Below, in pieces: positions 12,068 through 64,000 of a stretch of 64,000 nt of DNA. The notes under the pieces are model-generated. The model was not told where the DNA came from, searched no databases, and saw only the letters and a program-made list of their open reading frames with translations. The translations under genes and the position numbers were made by a program. Where the stretch lies: NCBI GenBank assembly GCA_028829895.1, contig CM054181.1, positions 6,622,001-6,686,000 on the forward strand. The letters are read 5' to 3'. Origin of the DNA: Sinotaia quadrata. Lineage: Eukaryota > Mollusca > Gastropoda > Architaenioglossa > Viviparidae. Position 1 is the first letter of the stretch. Each line of letters begins with the position of its first letter.

Positions 12068-12404
12068 AGAGCACATAACGATAGGTGAATTTATTTCTAA
12101 TTTAATCACTTCCCTAATAACACATATGTAAACGGCACATAACTGCAGTTACACTTATTTCTAATTTAATCACTTCCCTAATAACACATATGTAAACGGC
12201 ACATAACTGTAGTTACATTTATTTCTAATTTAATCACTTCCCAAATAACATGAGTGTAAACGGCACATAACTGTAGTTACATTTATTTCTAATTTAATCA
12301 CGTCCCTAATAACACATATGTAAACGGCACATAACTGTAGTTACATTTATTTCTAATTTAATCACTTCCCTAATAACACATATGTAAACGGCACATAACT
12401 GTAG
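12068..12404. repeat. 64-bp minisatellite, five copies
   Basis: The unit contains TTATTTCTAATTTAATCACT, ACACATATGTAAACGGCACA and TAACTGTAG. A diverged single unit lies 2 kb away at about 14333-14390 (ATTAATCACTTGCCGAATAG, GCATGAGTGTAAAG). Confidence 0.92.
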
Positions 12405-12600
12405 ATGAATTTGCTTCTAATTTACAATGACAATTACAAAGAAACAGATAATTTGACATCAGTATTCCACGAACCTAGTCCGCTTAAATGCAATCGAGAG
12501 TGGAGACAGCTGAGAGAGTGTGGAAGGGGGAATTACGTAGCTGCTTGCTTTGTAATATGCAGTCCCAGGTCGAAAATATTTAGGATACCACACAGATGTG

Positions 12601-12765
12601 AACAGGTATAAAAAGGTTGTAGATGTACGATTCCTGTCCATTGAGGCATGAGTTAATAAATACTCCGTCAAGCTTCATTGCAAACAAGTATAAAAAGGTA
12701 GATGTACGATTCCTGTCCATTGAGGCATGAGTTAATAAATACTCCGTCAAGCCTCGTTGCAAACG
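12601..12765. repeat. About 80-bp tandem duplication
   Basis: Two copies contain GATGTACGATTCCTGTCCAT and TTGAGGCATGAGTTAATAAA. Confidence 0.85.
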
Positions 12766-12869
12766 CAACAATTTCTCTGGATCCAGTTCTAAAGGCGATC
12801 CTTAGCTGTGGTAAGGCATCTGATCGATATTGTATGAATAGAATGATTTTTGTGTTAAATTATTGTTCA

Positions 12870-13253
12870 TGCATTTTGATTGATACATGTTAGAATTTCT
12901 ATTTGGTTCATAAATATGTATAGTTCATGTTAGAATTTCTATTTGGTTCATAAATATGTATAGTTCATGTTAGAATTTCTATTTGATTGATTAATATGTA
13001 TAGTTCATGTTAGAATTTCTATTTGATTGATTAATATGTATAGTTCATGTTAGAATTTCTATTTGATTGATTAATATGTATAGTTCATGTTAGAATTTCT
13101 ATTTGATTCATTAATATGTATAGTTCATGTTAGAATTTCTATTTGATTCATTAATATGTATAGTTCATGTTAGAATTTCTATTTGATTGATTAATATGTA
13201 TAGTTCATGTTAGAATTTCTATTTGATTGATTAATATGTATAGTTCATGTTAG
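12870..13253. repeat. 40-bp minisatellite, about nine copies
   Basis: The unit is TAGTTCATGTTAGAATTTCT followed by ATTTGATTGATTAATATGTA. Early units read TTGGTTCATAA and later ones TTGATTGATTAA. Confidence 0.95.
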
Positions 13254-13255
13254 AA

Positions 13256-14990
13256 AGTGATGTGTTGATGAATGAAGGATGTAAGGAGCTAAACAATTCT
13301 TTTGCAGATAAAATGTTAAGTTGAATGATTGGTGAGAGAGCAAAAGAGAATAGGAGAATTATGAATTGTATCTGAGTATTACACTCCCGTGTTATTGCAG
13401 TGAGGGCCTGCCTTCAAGTTCAAGGTTCAACTTATACCTTCAAAGTTCTAAAAAGTTCAAAGTTCAATCTTCAGTCGTCAGAGTTCTTCTTGATGCAGGT
13501 TTCTATTTTCCATCTTTGATGTGATTCAGGCTTCAGTCGTTTTGGGGAGGCTTCGATAATCTGCAGACCATGATCTACCACGAATCCCAGGGCGGGTGAG
13601 AGACTGAGATACGACCGCCATTGCCGTCCTGAGTTCAGACGATCCCATTGTGCTCAACCCACTAGGGAACAAGAGGAAGGGGGGACATAGGCATTGTGTT
13701 GACAAAAAAAACCTCATCGTATCTTTTCTACAACGCTGCATCTGCGATTCAGGTTATGAATCAAAACTACTGTATTAACTCTAATTTCTCCTTCTCTTCA
13801 ATCTAATGAAAAATCATAACTCTGGTTAGAGATTGTTCCTCAGGCAGACATTGTAGAATATCGATTATCTAGATTAGAGTATCGGATGTCGGACATTTAA
13901 ATACGTGAACTGTTTCCAAACTTATTTTGTACTTTTGTGATATAGATATTATTTTATAATATCTTTTATCTTTTGTTATATGCTTCTTACACATGAATTG
14001 ATGCATGTCTGGAATAGTAAGTGGGTGGATGGGTGCACGTCTGGAATGGTAAGTGGGTGGGTGGGTGTTCGAGAGCTATTGTTTTGAATGAAAGTTAATC
14101 AATGTTGTTAATTTAGATCACCCCTTAAGTAAGAAGTTCCACCTGAGAATAGAAGTTTTGTACCGGTGGTGTGTAAGCTTATAGTGGTAGGTGAGTGAGA
14201 AATTCGGGTTAGCTAACGTATCCTAAATGTAATCACTGATAAGCGATTATGGTTATTAATGATAAACAAATTCATAAGTAATAAAGCATAATAGAGATTA
14301 ACGCACCACGCGCGTCACAGGCACATAATTAAAAATTAATCTATTTCAGGATTAATCACTTGCCGAATAGCATGAGTGTAAAGCGCGCTAGATATATATT
14401 TGAAAGCAAAATTATAAATAAAGTTTTAGTGTTTGATTTCACACACAGACACGTACAGCTTAATTAATAATCTTGACACGTGCAACTTAGATAACAATCT
14501 AGAATCACAAGTTATCAGTCTCATGCAAATGCGTAAGGTCAGAGCCAAATGGCCAAACGACACTGCGATTACAGAAGAATGGTTGGCGCACCCGACAGAG
14601 TTCTCTCGACACGTTTCGTTTGGACAGGTTCTGAATACTTTACGGAGAGCTCAAACATGTGTTGCTAAGATGCAATGAATGAATTATAATCAATACGGCG
14701 AAGCTAGATAAAGCCACGTCTTAAATAAAGCTAGGCAATAGGCTTTGAATGAGAGGCGCTATCAGTGAGTGACAAAAAGCGGACTTTGATATCTTTGCTA
14801 ATTTTGTTAAGTGATATATTTTTCAATATTTTTTTTGAGGGGTTGGGGTGGTAAAGTTACGTAAATCTCACTACCACCACCATGTCTTTTTCCAATAAAG
14901 AAATGTACGAACTGTAAAACTGTGTGCAGATTTGTCATGATTGGCTTTATAGGATTTGTTTGCGCTTTAACCCTTTAATGTTCGAGAGGA
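13256..14990. other. No gene seen
   Basis: Holds the orphan diverged copy of the 64-bp unit at about 14333-14390 and two GTAAGTGGGTGG copies near 14020-14060. An 81-codon frame at 14433-14678 lacks low complexity but resembles no family I know and has no supporting context. Confidence 0.4.
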
Positions 14991-15004
14991 ACTTTCGTAT
15001 GACT

Positions 15005-15487
15005 GGGATTGACAAAGTGTTTCCTTTGTTTACTCATGTTTATATAGTATAGAGAGACGAGTTTGTTTTTGTGTTTACTCATGTGTATATAGTATAGAGA
15101 GACGAGTTTGTTTTTTTGTTTACTCATGTTTATATAGTATAGAGAGACGAGTTTGTTTTTGTGTTTACTCATGTTTATATAGTATAGAGAGACGAGTTTG
15201 TTTTTGTGTTTACTCATGTTTATATAGTATAGAGAGACGAGTTTGTTTTTGTGTTTACTCATGTGTATATAGTATAGAGAGACGAGTTTGTTTTTGTGTT
15301 TACTCATGTGTATATAGTATAGAGAGACGAGTTTGGGGGGGGGTTGTTTACTCATGTGTATATAGTATAGAGAGACGAGTTTGTTTGGGGTTTTTTTTTT
15401 TTGTTAACTCATGTTTATATAGTATAGACTATAGAGGGACGAGTTTGTGGGGTTTTTTTGTTTACTCATGTATAATATAGTATAGAG
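15005..15487. repeat. 45-bp minisatellite interrupted by a MITE
   Basis: The unit contains GTTTACTCATGTTTATATAG followed by TATAGAGAGACGAGTTTG. About nine copies precede the element at 15488, and array sequence resumes at 15686. Confidence 0.92.
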
Positions 15488-15685
15488 CAGGGGTGCACAA
15501 ACCGCGGCCCGAGACAGGGCTCTATGCGGCCCCGGAGGACTTTTGGATTACCATTATTACGAATGTAAAGCACATTATTTCATTATTTGTGTTGTTTTTT
15601 TCTATTGAGTCATCCATGTGGCGGACCTCCACGCACTATCAATTGGAAATTTGGCCCTCTGGCCTAAAAAGTTTGTGGACCCCTG
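15488..15685. mobile_element. hAT-type MITE, 198 bp, with 8-bp target duplication
   Basis: The left end reads CAGGGGTGCACAAAC and the right end, reverse complemented, reads CAGGGGTCCACAAAC (14 of 15 identical). Identical 8-bp flanks GTATAGAG lie at 15480-15487 and 15686-15693, the length expected for hAT transposases. The interior includes GCGGCCC and GGCCCTCTGG near the ends, as in many non-autonomous hAT elements. No transposase is present. It sits inside the 45-bp satellite. Confidence 0.85.
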
Positions 15686-15693
15686 GTATAGAG

Positions 15694-16435
15694 AGACGAG
15701 TTTGTTCTTTGGTTCTCATTTTTATATAACTAAAACTTTCCCGAAAACTACAGAGGGACTAGTTTGTTTATGTTTATTTCTCTCATTTGTAAACAAGGAA
15801 GTATGTACACTATGTAGCTCAGATTAGTCTTAGACATTCTATGTTCTGGCATTTATTCCGTTTGGATGTGAAGTTCTTTGATACATTGTTGTTTTCACCA
15901 ACTGATATGCAGTTCGGCAATAATCTTGTCTAAATAACGTATTTTTTGGTAAGTGAACACTTTTACAGGGGTTCGAACTAGCTGCATCTTAGCACTTGCT
16001 GTAGTCGGGCATGTTTAGTTGGGTTAATTATTGTTTCTTGTGTAGCGAAGAATGGATTTCGAAAAGTGTCAAGGTTGTTGTGTAAAACAAATGTGTTAAT
16101 CGCATATAAAGATGTTTCGTCCGCGAACTCGTTCTGGGTCAAAGTTCAGGGGTTGTCAACAGTGAAACCAAGAGAGGCTGCCAGTGGACACAGGAATCAA
16201 AGCATCAGAACTGGACGGTTACCTGGATCAACTGTAAGGAAGCAAGAGAACTGTTCTAGTATTGCCAGCAACACTTTATGGCGTTTATATTCTCTATAAA
16301 AAGAAAAAAAACAATCTACTCTTTGTTAGCTGTCTGGAATAACGGTTGAGAAACAGTTAACTGTTCATTAGACAGAAGTCATGACTAAATAAAAGTAATG
16401 ACGACGACATGGTGACAACGATGATTGTGATAATG
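15694..16435. other. No gene seen
   Basis: A short remnant of the 45-bp array is followed by unique sequence. The 77-codon frame at 16066-16299 is unsupported. Confidence 0.4.
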
Positions 16436-16463
16436 ATTGATGATGACGATTATGAGGAGGACT

Positions 16464-16465
<2 letters not shown>

Positions 16466-16522
<57 letters not shown>

Positions 16523-16555
16523 GGTGGTGGTGGTGGTGGTGGTGAGGAGGAGGAG
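16466..16555. repeat. (GAT)n(GGT)n(GAG)n compound trinucleotide repeat
   Basis: A run of ATG/GAT units passes directly into GGT units and then a few GAG units. Poly-Asp/Gly or poly-Thr/Ile frames result and are not genes. Confidence 0.95.
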
Positions 16556-16659
16556 GAAAGTAACGTGACTCCGCACAAAACTAAATTAAAATACACCAAT
16601 CCTACCATTCATACTCACTTTAAATATCTTTAGGCAATACTAAGTTAAGTGCTATGTAT

Positions 16660-16870
16660 CCTAAGGACGCGTGTCTTGTTGAGCAATGTAACACACAGCT
16701 ACAAAGGACGCGTGTCTTGTTGAGCAATGTAACACACAGCTACAAAGGACGCGTGTCTTGTTGAGCAATGTAACACACAGCTACAAAGGACGCGTGTCTT
16801 GTTGAGCAATGTAACACACAGCTACAAAGGACGCGTGTCTTGTTGAGCAATGTAACACAGAGCTACAAGG
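16660..16870. repeat. 41-bp minisatellite, five copies
   Basis: The unit contains AAGGACGCGTGTCTTGTTGA followed by GCAATGTAACACACAGCTAC. Copies are nearly identical. Confidence 0.95.
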
Positions 16871-17515
16871 GTCGCGTTCTTCCTAACTGGCAAAACATTG
16901 TTGACGTTTAAATTGGCGCGTGACTTGTTTACAAAAATTGTAAGTTTGCTTTTTCATTGGCAACAACTCGATGGCGCTGACAATAAGCGTTTTGAACATT
17001 TCTGAGTTTTTTAATTACATTCCTTTATTTTCTGCTGTCATAATTTAAGTATACCTCTTGATCTTCCTTTCTTATTTTATTCATTAATATCTTCTGCATT
17101 TCCTTCATTCCTTTACTTTGCTATTTAATGGTGTTCACTCTCTTTCGTAACTGCTATACCAATTTATATTCCTTCCTTAACTATTTAAATCATTTCATAC
17201 CATTTCAAAATATATTGTTAAATCATTTCCAGTCTTCTTTCTTTCATATTATTATTATATATTAAATCACAGTCCTTAATCTTCGATTTATTATTTTAAT
17301 TATTGTTTAATTATATCTTTTAATCTTCTTTCATTATTTCCTTCTGTTTAATCTTAAATTTTCTTTCTTTATTTCATTTTCCATAGATCTTAAATTTTCT
17401 TTCTTTATTTCATTTTCCGTAGATCTTAAATTCCATTTCTAATCTTCTTTTCATGTTTTAAAAATATAACGCAGGCAGAGAGAGTTTATATGTCATTCGT
17501 TTCTGTTCCCTTCTG
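16871..17515. other. No gene seen; T/A-rich
   Basis: Pyrimidine-biased AT-rich sequence with a duplicated TTAAATTTTCTTTCTTTATT block near 17352-17415. No exon is recognised. Confidence 0.45.
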
Positions 17516-17560
17516 CTTTCTTGCGTTTGGCCAGCCGTTCCGCTATGTCATTATTGTCGC
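17516..17560. repeat. Orphan unit of the 39-bp satellite
   Basis: A single TTGCGTTTGGCCAGCCGTTC unit lies about 0.9 kb before the main array at 18468-19042. Confidence 0.8.
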
Positions 17561-18467
17561 CGCTCTACTCTGGGGTGACTTTGTAATAATGAATTATATC
17601 GAATATTAGTAGTTAGTTGTGATATAAGACATCTACAAGTGCCAATGCAGAGTATGGGTCACTGGTTAGATATGTATATCTGCAACTGTTACTCCGATAT
17701 ACTAGTACGCCGCCAAGTTGACTCACGGCCCCTACTCAGTTACAAGCTGATAATCGATTTTTATGAAATGGATGTAGAACAATTATGAATAGACGAACAG
17801 AGAACAAGACGTAATCATTAGATTATCACTTAAGACTACGATAACAAACGATAGGAATTACTTTTCACTAACAAATACGCGAGATTAAAGAGTAATAACA
17901 AGAATTTTAATAAAAGAAAAGTTAACAAGATTTAGAAAAACAAGTACCAAAGTGAGGTCCTGAATGAAAGAGTCATGCATGGTGGCATATTTACTGACCA
18001 GTGTTTGATACTTACGCCAATTATGTGAGAGAATTTTGTTTGTTTAAATTTGCAGGACCATGACCAGCAAGGGATTAATGCGTGTGTGGGGGGTGGTATA
18101 CAATGGGGAGTATTGTTATTGGACTGGCAGAGCTGGTCAGAAGCTGTTAAGAAAAACATAATAGTATTAGCTCTAGGTAATTGGCTGACTGGAAGGTCTA
18201 GCAGACACAGGGTGATTTCAAGGGGAGATAAAAGTGATATCGTATTTTACCCTTTACTCTTTTTCCAATCATCTCTTGGGGTGAGCGTTTTGAGATGGGG
18301 TCCCTCCCTATTTGGGTTGTATCCTGGCTGGATAAGGGTTTCTGGTTTTCTGCTTCAATGTCCACGTCATTCAAATTACAAATAGCATTCAATTTAAATT
18401 GCACGTCATGAAAATTTATCTATAAAATATATGGGGAAATTTCCTATCATATGACAATTATATAATT
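17561..18467. other. No gene seen
   Basis: Unique AT-rich sequence. The 111-codon frame at 18050-18385 matches no family I know. Confidence 0.4.
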
Positions 18468-19042
18468 ACTGCTTTCTTGTGTTTGGCCAGCCGTTCCACT
18501 ATATAAATGCTGCTTTCTTGCATTTGACCAGCCGTTCTGCTGTCATTACTGCTTTCTTGTATTTGCCAGTCGTTCTGCTGTCATTACTACTTTCTTGCAT
18601 TTGGCCAGCCGTTCTGCTGTCATTACTGCTTTCTTGCATTTGGCCAGCCGTTCTGCTGTCATTATTGCTTTCTTGCATTTAGCCAGCCGTTCTGCTGTCA
18701 TTACTGCTTTCTTGCATTTGCCAGCCGTTCTGCTGTCATTACTGCTTTCTTGCATTTGGCCAGCCGTTCTGCTGTCATTATTGCTTTCTTGCATTTAGCC
18801 AGCCGTTCTGCTGTCATTACTGCTTTCTTGCATTTGCCAGCCGTTCTGCTGTCATTACTGCTTTCTTGCATTTGGCCAGCCGTTCTGCTGTCATTATTGC
18901 TTTCTTGCATTTAGCCAGCCGTTCTGCTGTCATTACTGCTTTCTTGCATTTGCCAGCCGTTCTGCTGTCATTACTGCTTTCTTGCATTTGCCAGCCGTTC
19001 TGCTGTCATTACTGCTTTCTTGCATTTGTCAGCCGTTCTGCC
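18468..19042. repeat. 37-39-bp satellite, about 15 copies
   Basis: The unit is CTTTCTTGCATTTGGCCAGC followed by CGTTCTGCTGTCATTACTG. Two length classes (with and without GG in TTTGGCCAG) alternate in a repeated order, a sign of higher-order duplication. Confidence 0.95.
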
Positions 19043-19099
19043 ATGTCATTATATAGTTACCACTTTGTAGGCTTATGTTGCAACCAAATGCTTATCTAC

Positions 19100-19205
19100 T
19101 GAATGCTAAATGCCAAGTACCTAAGTATTAAGTATTCAATGCCTGGTACTTACTTTCCAAGCCTAACTATTAAGTATTCAATGCCTGGTGCTTACTTTCC
19201 AAGTG
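19100..19205. repeat. About 43-bp tandem duplication
   Basis: TATTAAGTATTCAATGCCTG and CTTACTTTCCAAG occur twice. The following 600 bp to about 19800 is unique AT-rich sequence with no gene seen. Confidence 0.75.
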
Positions 19206-19809
19206 CTAAACAGTTTAGTTCACTTCTTTATCGTTATGTTGCGAAGTGTAGGCTCTATCAGATGTTTATGAAGAAGGAAATGAACAATTTATATTCTTAA
19301 CTTTCATGTCCATACCTGGATAAAGTAATTTAATTTTAGGTGTGTAAAATGCTCCATTTTCGATGCTTTTGTGTTGACTGCGCAATCTATAAATCTTCTA
19401 TTTATTCGGCAAGTGTTCGCATTATCAACCTCAAAAATGTTCCACATGCTTCATGAAATAGAGAAAATTTCATTTTATATACACAGATATTGTTTAGCAC
19501 TCAAAAGTTGCTTATGATCTGCCATTTATATATATATGTTTTAAAAGTCAGCCTCAGTGTTTAATTTAAAACATGCTACCATTATTCTCGGTGTCAATGA
19601 TGGAGTTGATTAGAAAGAGAATTTGTATACCAAATATATCACACAGTCACACTGGTATGTTGTTCATAGTTTACTTCTTAATCTCTTAATTATTCTAAGT
19701 AAAAATAGAACAATCCAAATTTTCTGACTTTACCAACCGATAATGGAAGACAGTTTTCTACTACTTGTACTGTTTATGCAATATTACTACAGCCATTTTG
19801 AAACACGCT

Positions 19810-20130
19810 GACGCCGTGCGTTGACGTCGCACTTACGTCATTGCCGTTCCTAGTGGTAGTCAGACAATTCAAACTTAGTCATGGTCGCTCTAGACGTGAT
19901 GAGAACATCACTGTACATTAAATCATTTAGAACAAAATCCATCTTTGGGAAACTGTTGTTACTTGAGTGGTCTAATGTCTGGCTGTTTGACTCCAACTCT
20001 GCAAAACTATGTCCAAATATTCATGACGTTTCAGGGACATAAGTCCAAAGCGACTGGGCGATCATAGATCTAGTTAGAGACGTGGAGCGGGTGGGTTTTT
20101 ATAAGCGAACATCAGCTTAGAACAGGCCCC
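19810..20130 (+). promoter_or_regulatory. Possible promoter of the ACCS-like gene
   Basis: Two CRE-like motifs, TGACGTC (19822-19828) and TTACGTCA (19833-19840), lie in a locally GC-richer segment. A TATAAG box at 20100-20105 lies about 270 bp upstream of the proposed start codon at 20371. This is inference from position and motifs; no transcription start can be seen. Confidence 0.3.
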
Positions 20131-20340
20131 CGCCATTCACCATACCACCTCGACATGCTGAGAACAAGCCTGCAAAATGCCCAGCAAGGCATGATACATA
20201 TATTTCTTACCCTTCTAATAAGATACGTCCATTACCCGCCTCTTCTTACAATAATGCGAAAAATATAGAAATCAACACGCCGCCTGTTGCTCATAACACT
20301 CCGGCACACAGCAGAGGGTCCGAGTTTGACTGACAATCGT

Positions 20341-20358
20341 ATGATCTCGGAAAACTAA
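20341..20358 (+). other. Short upstream ORF in the proposed 5' UTR
   Basis: ATG ATC TCG GAA AAC TAA ends 12 bases before the proposed start codon at 20371. If both are in the same mRNA, it could lower translation of the main frame. Confidence 0.3.
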
Positions 20359-20370
20359 TTAATTATCACC

Positions 20371-62432
<42,062 letters not shown>

Positions 62433-62495
62433 TTTTTTTAGCAGTTGACTTTATACATCATCATGGCTTTATTAAACATGGCAAATGAACACTTA

Positions 62496-62501
62496 AATAA
62501 A
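62496..62501 (+). terminator. Polyadenylation signal AATAAA
   Basis: AATAAA lies 64 bases after the ACCS-like stop codon, a fitting place for the 3' end of the mRNA. Confidence 0.65.
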
Positions 62502-62559
62502 TATCTCATGAATGAAATTGTTTTCTTTTCCACAAATTTTGTAAATGTGTGTATGCTGA

Positions 62560-62995
62560 ATTTGTATCAAGTTAAAGAAGTAAGCACCTGCCACTGTGCA
62601 TATATGAAAGCTGATGGAATTTAATTATAGACGTATCTTTTAATAGCAAGTAAAATGTCACCGATTTTCTTGACACACTGTACAGTCTATCTCATTATTG
62701 TGTTTCTACTGTTTAATTAATCAGTTATTTATAATTACAGACAGAAATGTGCTTGTACCAATGTGACAGGACACTTAATAATGACAATGCTATATCAGTT
62801 GACTATTAATTACATCTTGGGTTAATACAAAGCAGAAACTATGTACTTTTGCATTACAGATTGGTAAACAATTGGACGTTCTTCTGGTACTAAGTTCTTA
62901 AATAATGCATGTAGTCATGCACACGCATTTGATGACAAAACACAATAAGCACCATCTATTATTTTTCTTTTGTAAATTACTGATACACATTTTAT
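62560..62995. other. 3' flank; nothing seen
   Basis: AT-rich sequence beyond the gene, with no further exon recognised. Confidence 0.45.
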
Positions 62996-62999
62996 ATGA

Positions 63000-63165
63000 C
63001 ATTATGCATTGTATAATGATTGAATCCATGCTATTTCAAGATTTAATACTTCACAGTATGTATTGTATAATGAATGAATGCATGCTATTTCAAGATTTAA
63101 TACTTCACAGTATGTATTGTATAATGAATGAATCCATGCTATTTCAAGATGTAATACTTCACAGT
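63000..63165. repeat. About 54-57-bp minisatellite, three copies
   Basis: The unit contains ATGCTATTTCAAGATTTAAT, ACTTCACAGTATGTATTGTA and TAATGAATGAAT. Confidence 0.93.
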
Positions 63166-63169
63166 CTAC

Positions 63170-63845
63170 AATGGTGCAAACAAACAAAAAATCCTACACT
63201 AGATAATGAGTTAACACCATTAGTAAATCTAATTATGTTACATCACCACAGTTGTATTTTGTAACACAGCACAATTTTAATTTATGGATTTTAAACACTA
63301 ATGGTGTAAATTTAGATGCAGAAAAGGAGTTGTCAGTTGTCATAGAACACCAGGAGAATCTAAGATTACGATAATAAAAAATATTAAAATGATAAAAATT
63401 GATTTATCATATATCCTATTTTGCTGTCACATCCCTATTAGTTATCCAAACACACAGATATATAGTCATTATATAAGCTGAGAAACATCATGTTACATTG
63501 AATGAAATCAAGGCTCAATTATATGACATACAAACACTTAACTGATTGGAATATTTTCAACTGCAGTATTTATGCAACAGACTGAAATAATTTCAAAAAG
63601 TTTTAAAATACCTGTTGTAATTTGTTATCCAAAGTTTACAACACAAATCTTTCAGTTTGACTAATATCATTTGCTCTTTGACATCAAGAGTATATGTACA
63701 GTGTTTATCTGTCTTACTTGATTTGCCAGCATTTCCTTTAATATAATATCTGTGAATCCTGTCTATTTACAATCAAGAGGTGCTTTTTTTGTTGATAATA
63801 AAATTAGTCTGCCACTGCACAGTAAATTTATATTGGCCATAGTCA
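63170..63845. other. 3' flank; nothing seen
   Basis: AT-rich unique sequence. Confidence 0.45.
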
Positions 63846-63849
63846 CTAT

Positions 63850-64000
63850 ATAAACATGAGTACCACATTTTGAACTGATTTCGATTGGAGTAGATCATTC
63901 TGAAATGAATTTGACTGGAGTAGAACATTTTTGAACTGACTTTGATTGGAGTGCCACATTTTGAACTGAATTTGATTGGAGTGTCACATTTTAAACTGAG
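63850..64000. repeat. 32-33-bp minisatellite running off the window
   Basis: The unit contains TTTTGAACTGAATTTGATTG followed by GAGTGCCACA; at least four copies. Confidence 0.92.

Noticed and set aside
13526..13741. 71-codon minus-strand frame
   Set aside because: No recognisable motif; neighbouring sequence shows no exon structure.
14433..14678. 81-codon frame of ordinary complexity
   Set aside because: No recognised family, no splice or promoter context; length is within chance for 64 kb.
14975..15355. 126-codon minus-strand frame with repeated KLVSLYYI
   Set aside because: A 45-bp satellite (divisible by three) keeps the frame open; no signal or family match.

Overview
This 64-kb window is eukaryotic genomic DNA, most likely from an invertebrate animal. 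Spliced exons with GT-AG introns, dense mini- and microsatellites, a tRNA-derived SINE, LINE tails and a hAT-type MITE all point that way. The LINE motif and repeat style would fit a mollusc or another lophotrochozoan, but this is only a guess. There are no bacterial operons, rRNA genes or CRISPR arrays.

Two protein genes can be supported. The first, on the + strand, is a 1-aminocyclopropane-1-carboxylate synthase-like (ACCS-like) PLP enzyme. I assembled it from 14 coding exons between 20371 and 62432. Thirteen exons (26692 to 62432) join with matching phases into 430 codons plus a stop. A proposed 10-codon first exon (20371-20400) supplies an ATG and gives 440 residues. The PLP lysine, the PLP aspartate and tyrosine, the NPLG asparagine and both substrate or phosphate arginines are present. 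The second gene, on the - strand, is PIGU, a subunit of the GPI transamidase. It is a single uninterrupted reading frame (50671-51987) nested antisense in intron 10 of the ACCS-like gene.

Layout: 1-19.8 kb is intergenic. It holds one copy of a dispersed repeat (called R1 here) at the left edge, a LINE 3' fragment, a Ty3/Gypsy protease remnant, a hAT MITE with an 8-bp target duplication, and about fifteen minisatellites. From 19.8 to 20.4 kb lie a possible promoter and first exon. From 26.7 to 38.1 kb exons 2-9 are separated by introns packed with minisatellites. Intron 9 (38.1-48.9 kb) holds R1 copy 1, long CA and GT tracts, several arrays and a SINE. Intron 10 holds PIGU, and intron 11 holds a 40-bp array with higher-order structure and R1 copy 2 with a LINE fragment. 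The last exons and a polyadenylation signal end near 62.5 kb, and the remainder is non-coding.

The most unusual signal is how the minisatellites relate to splice sites. Several arrays start or end exactly at an exon edge and carry repeated copies of the genuine 5' or 3' splice site. At exon 10 the last repeat unit is the exon start itself: four TTTCAGAAAC acceptors sit at an exact 56-bp period, and older units upstream carry degenerate copies of coding sequence for the conserved LHVICDEI segment. This suggests arrays that expanded outward from exon borders and filled the introns with decoy splice sites.
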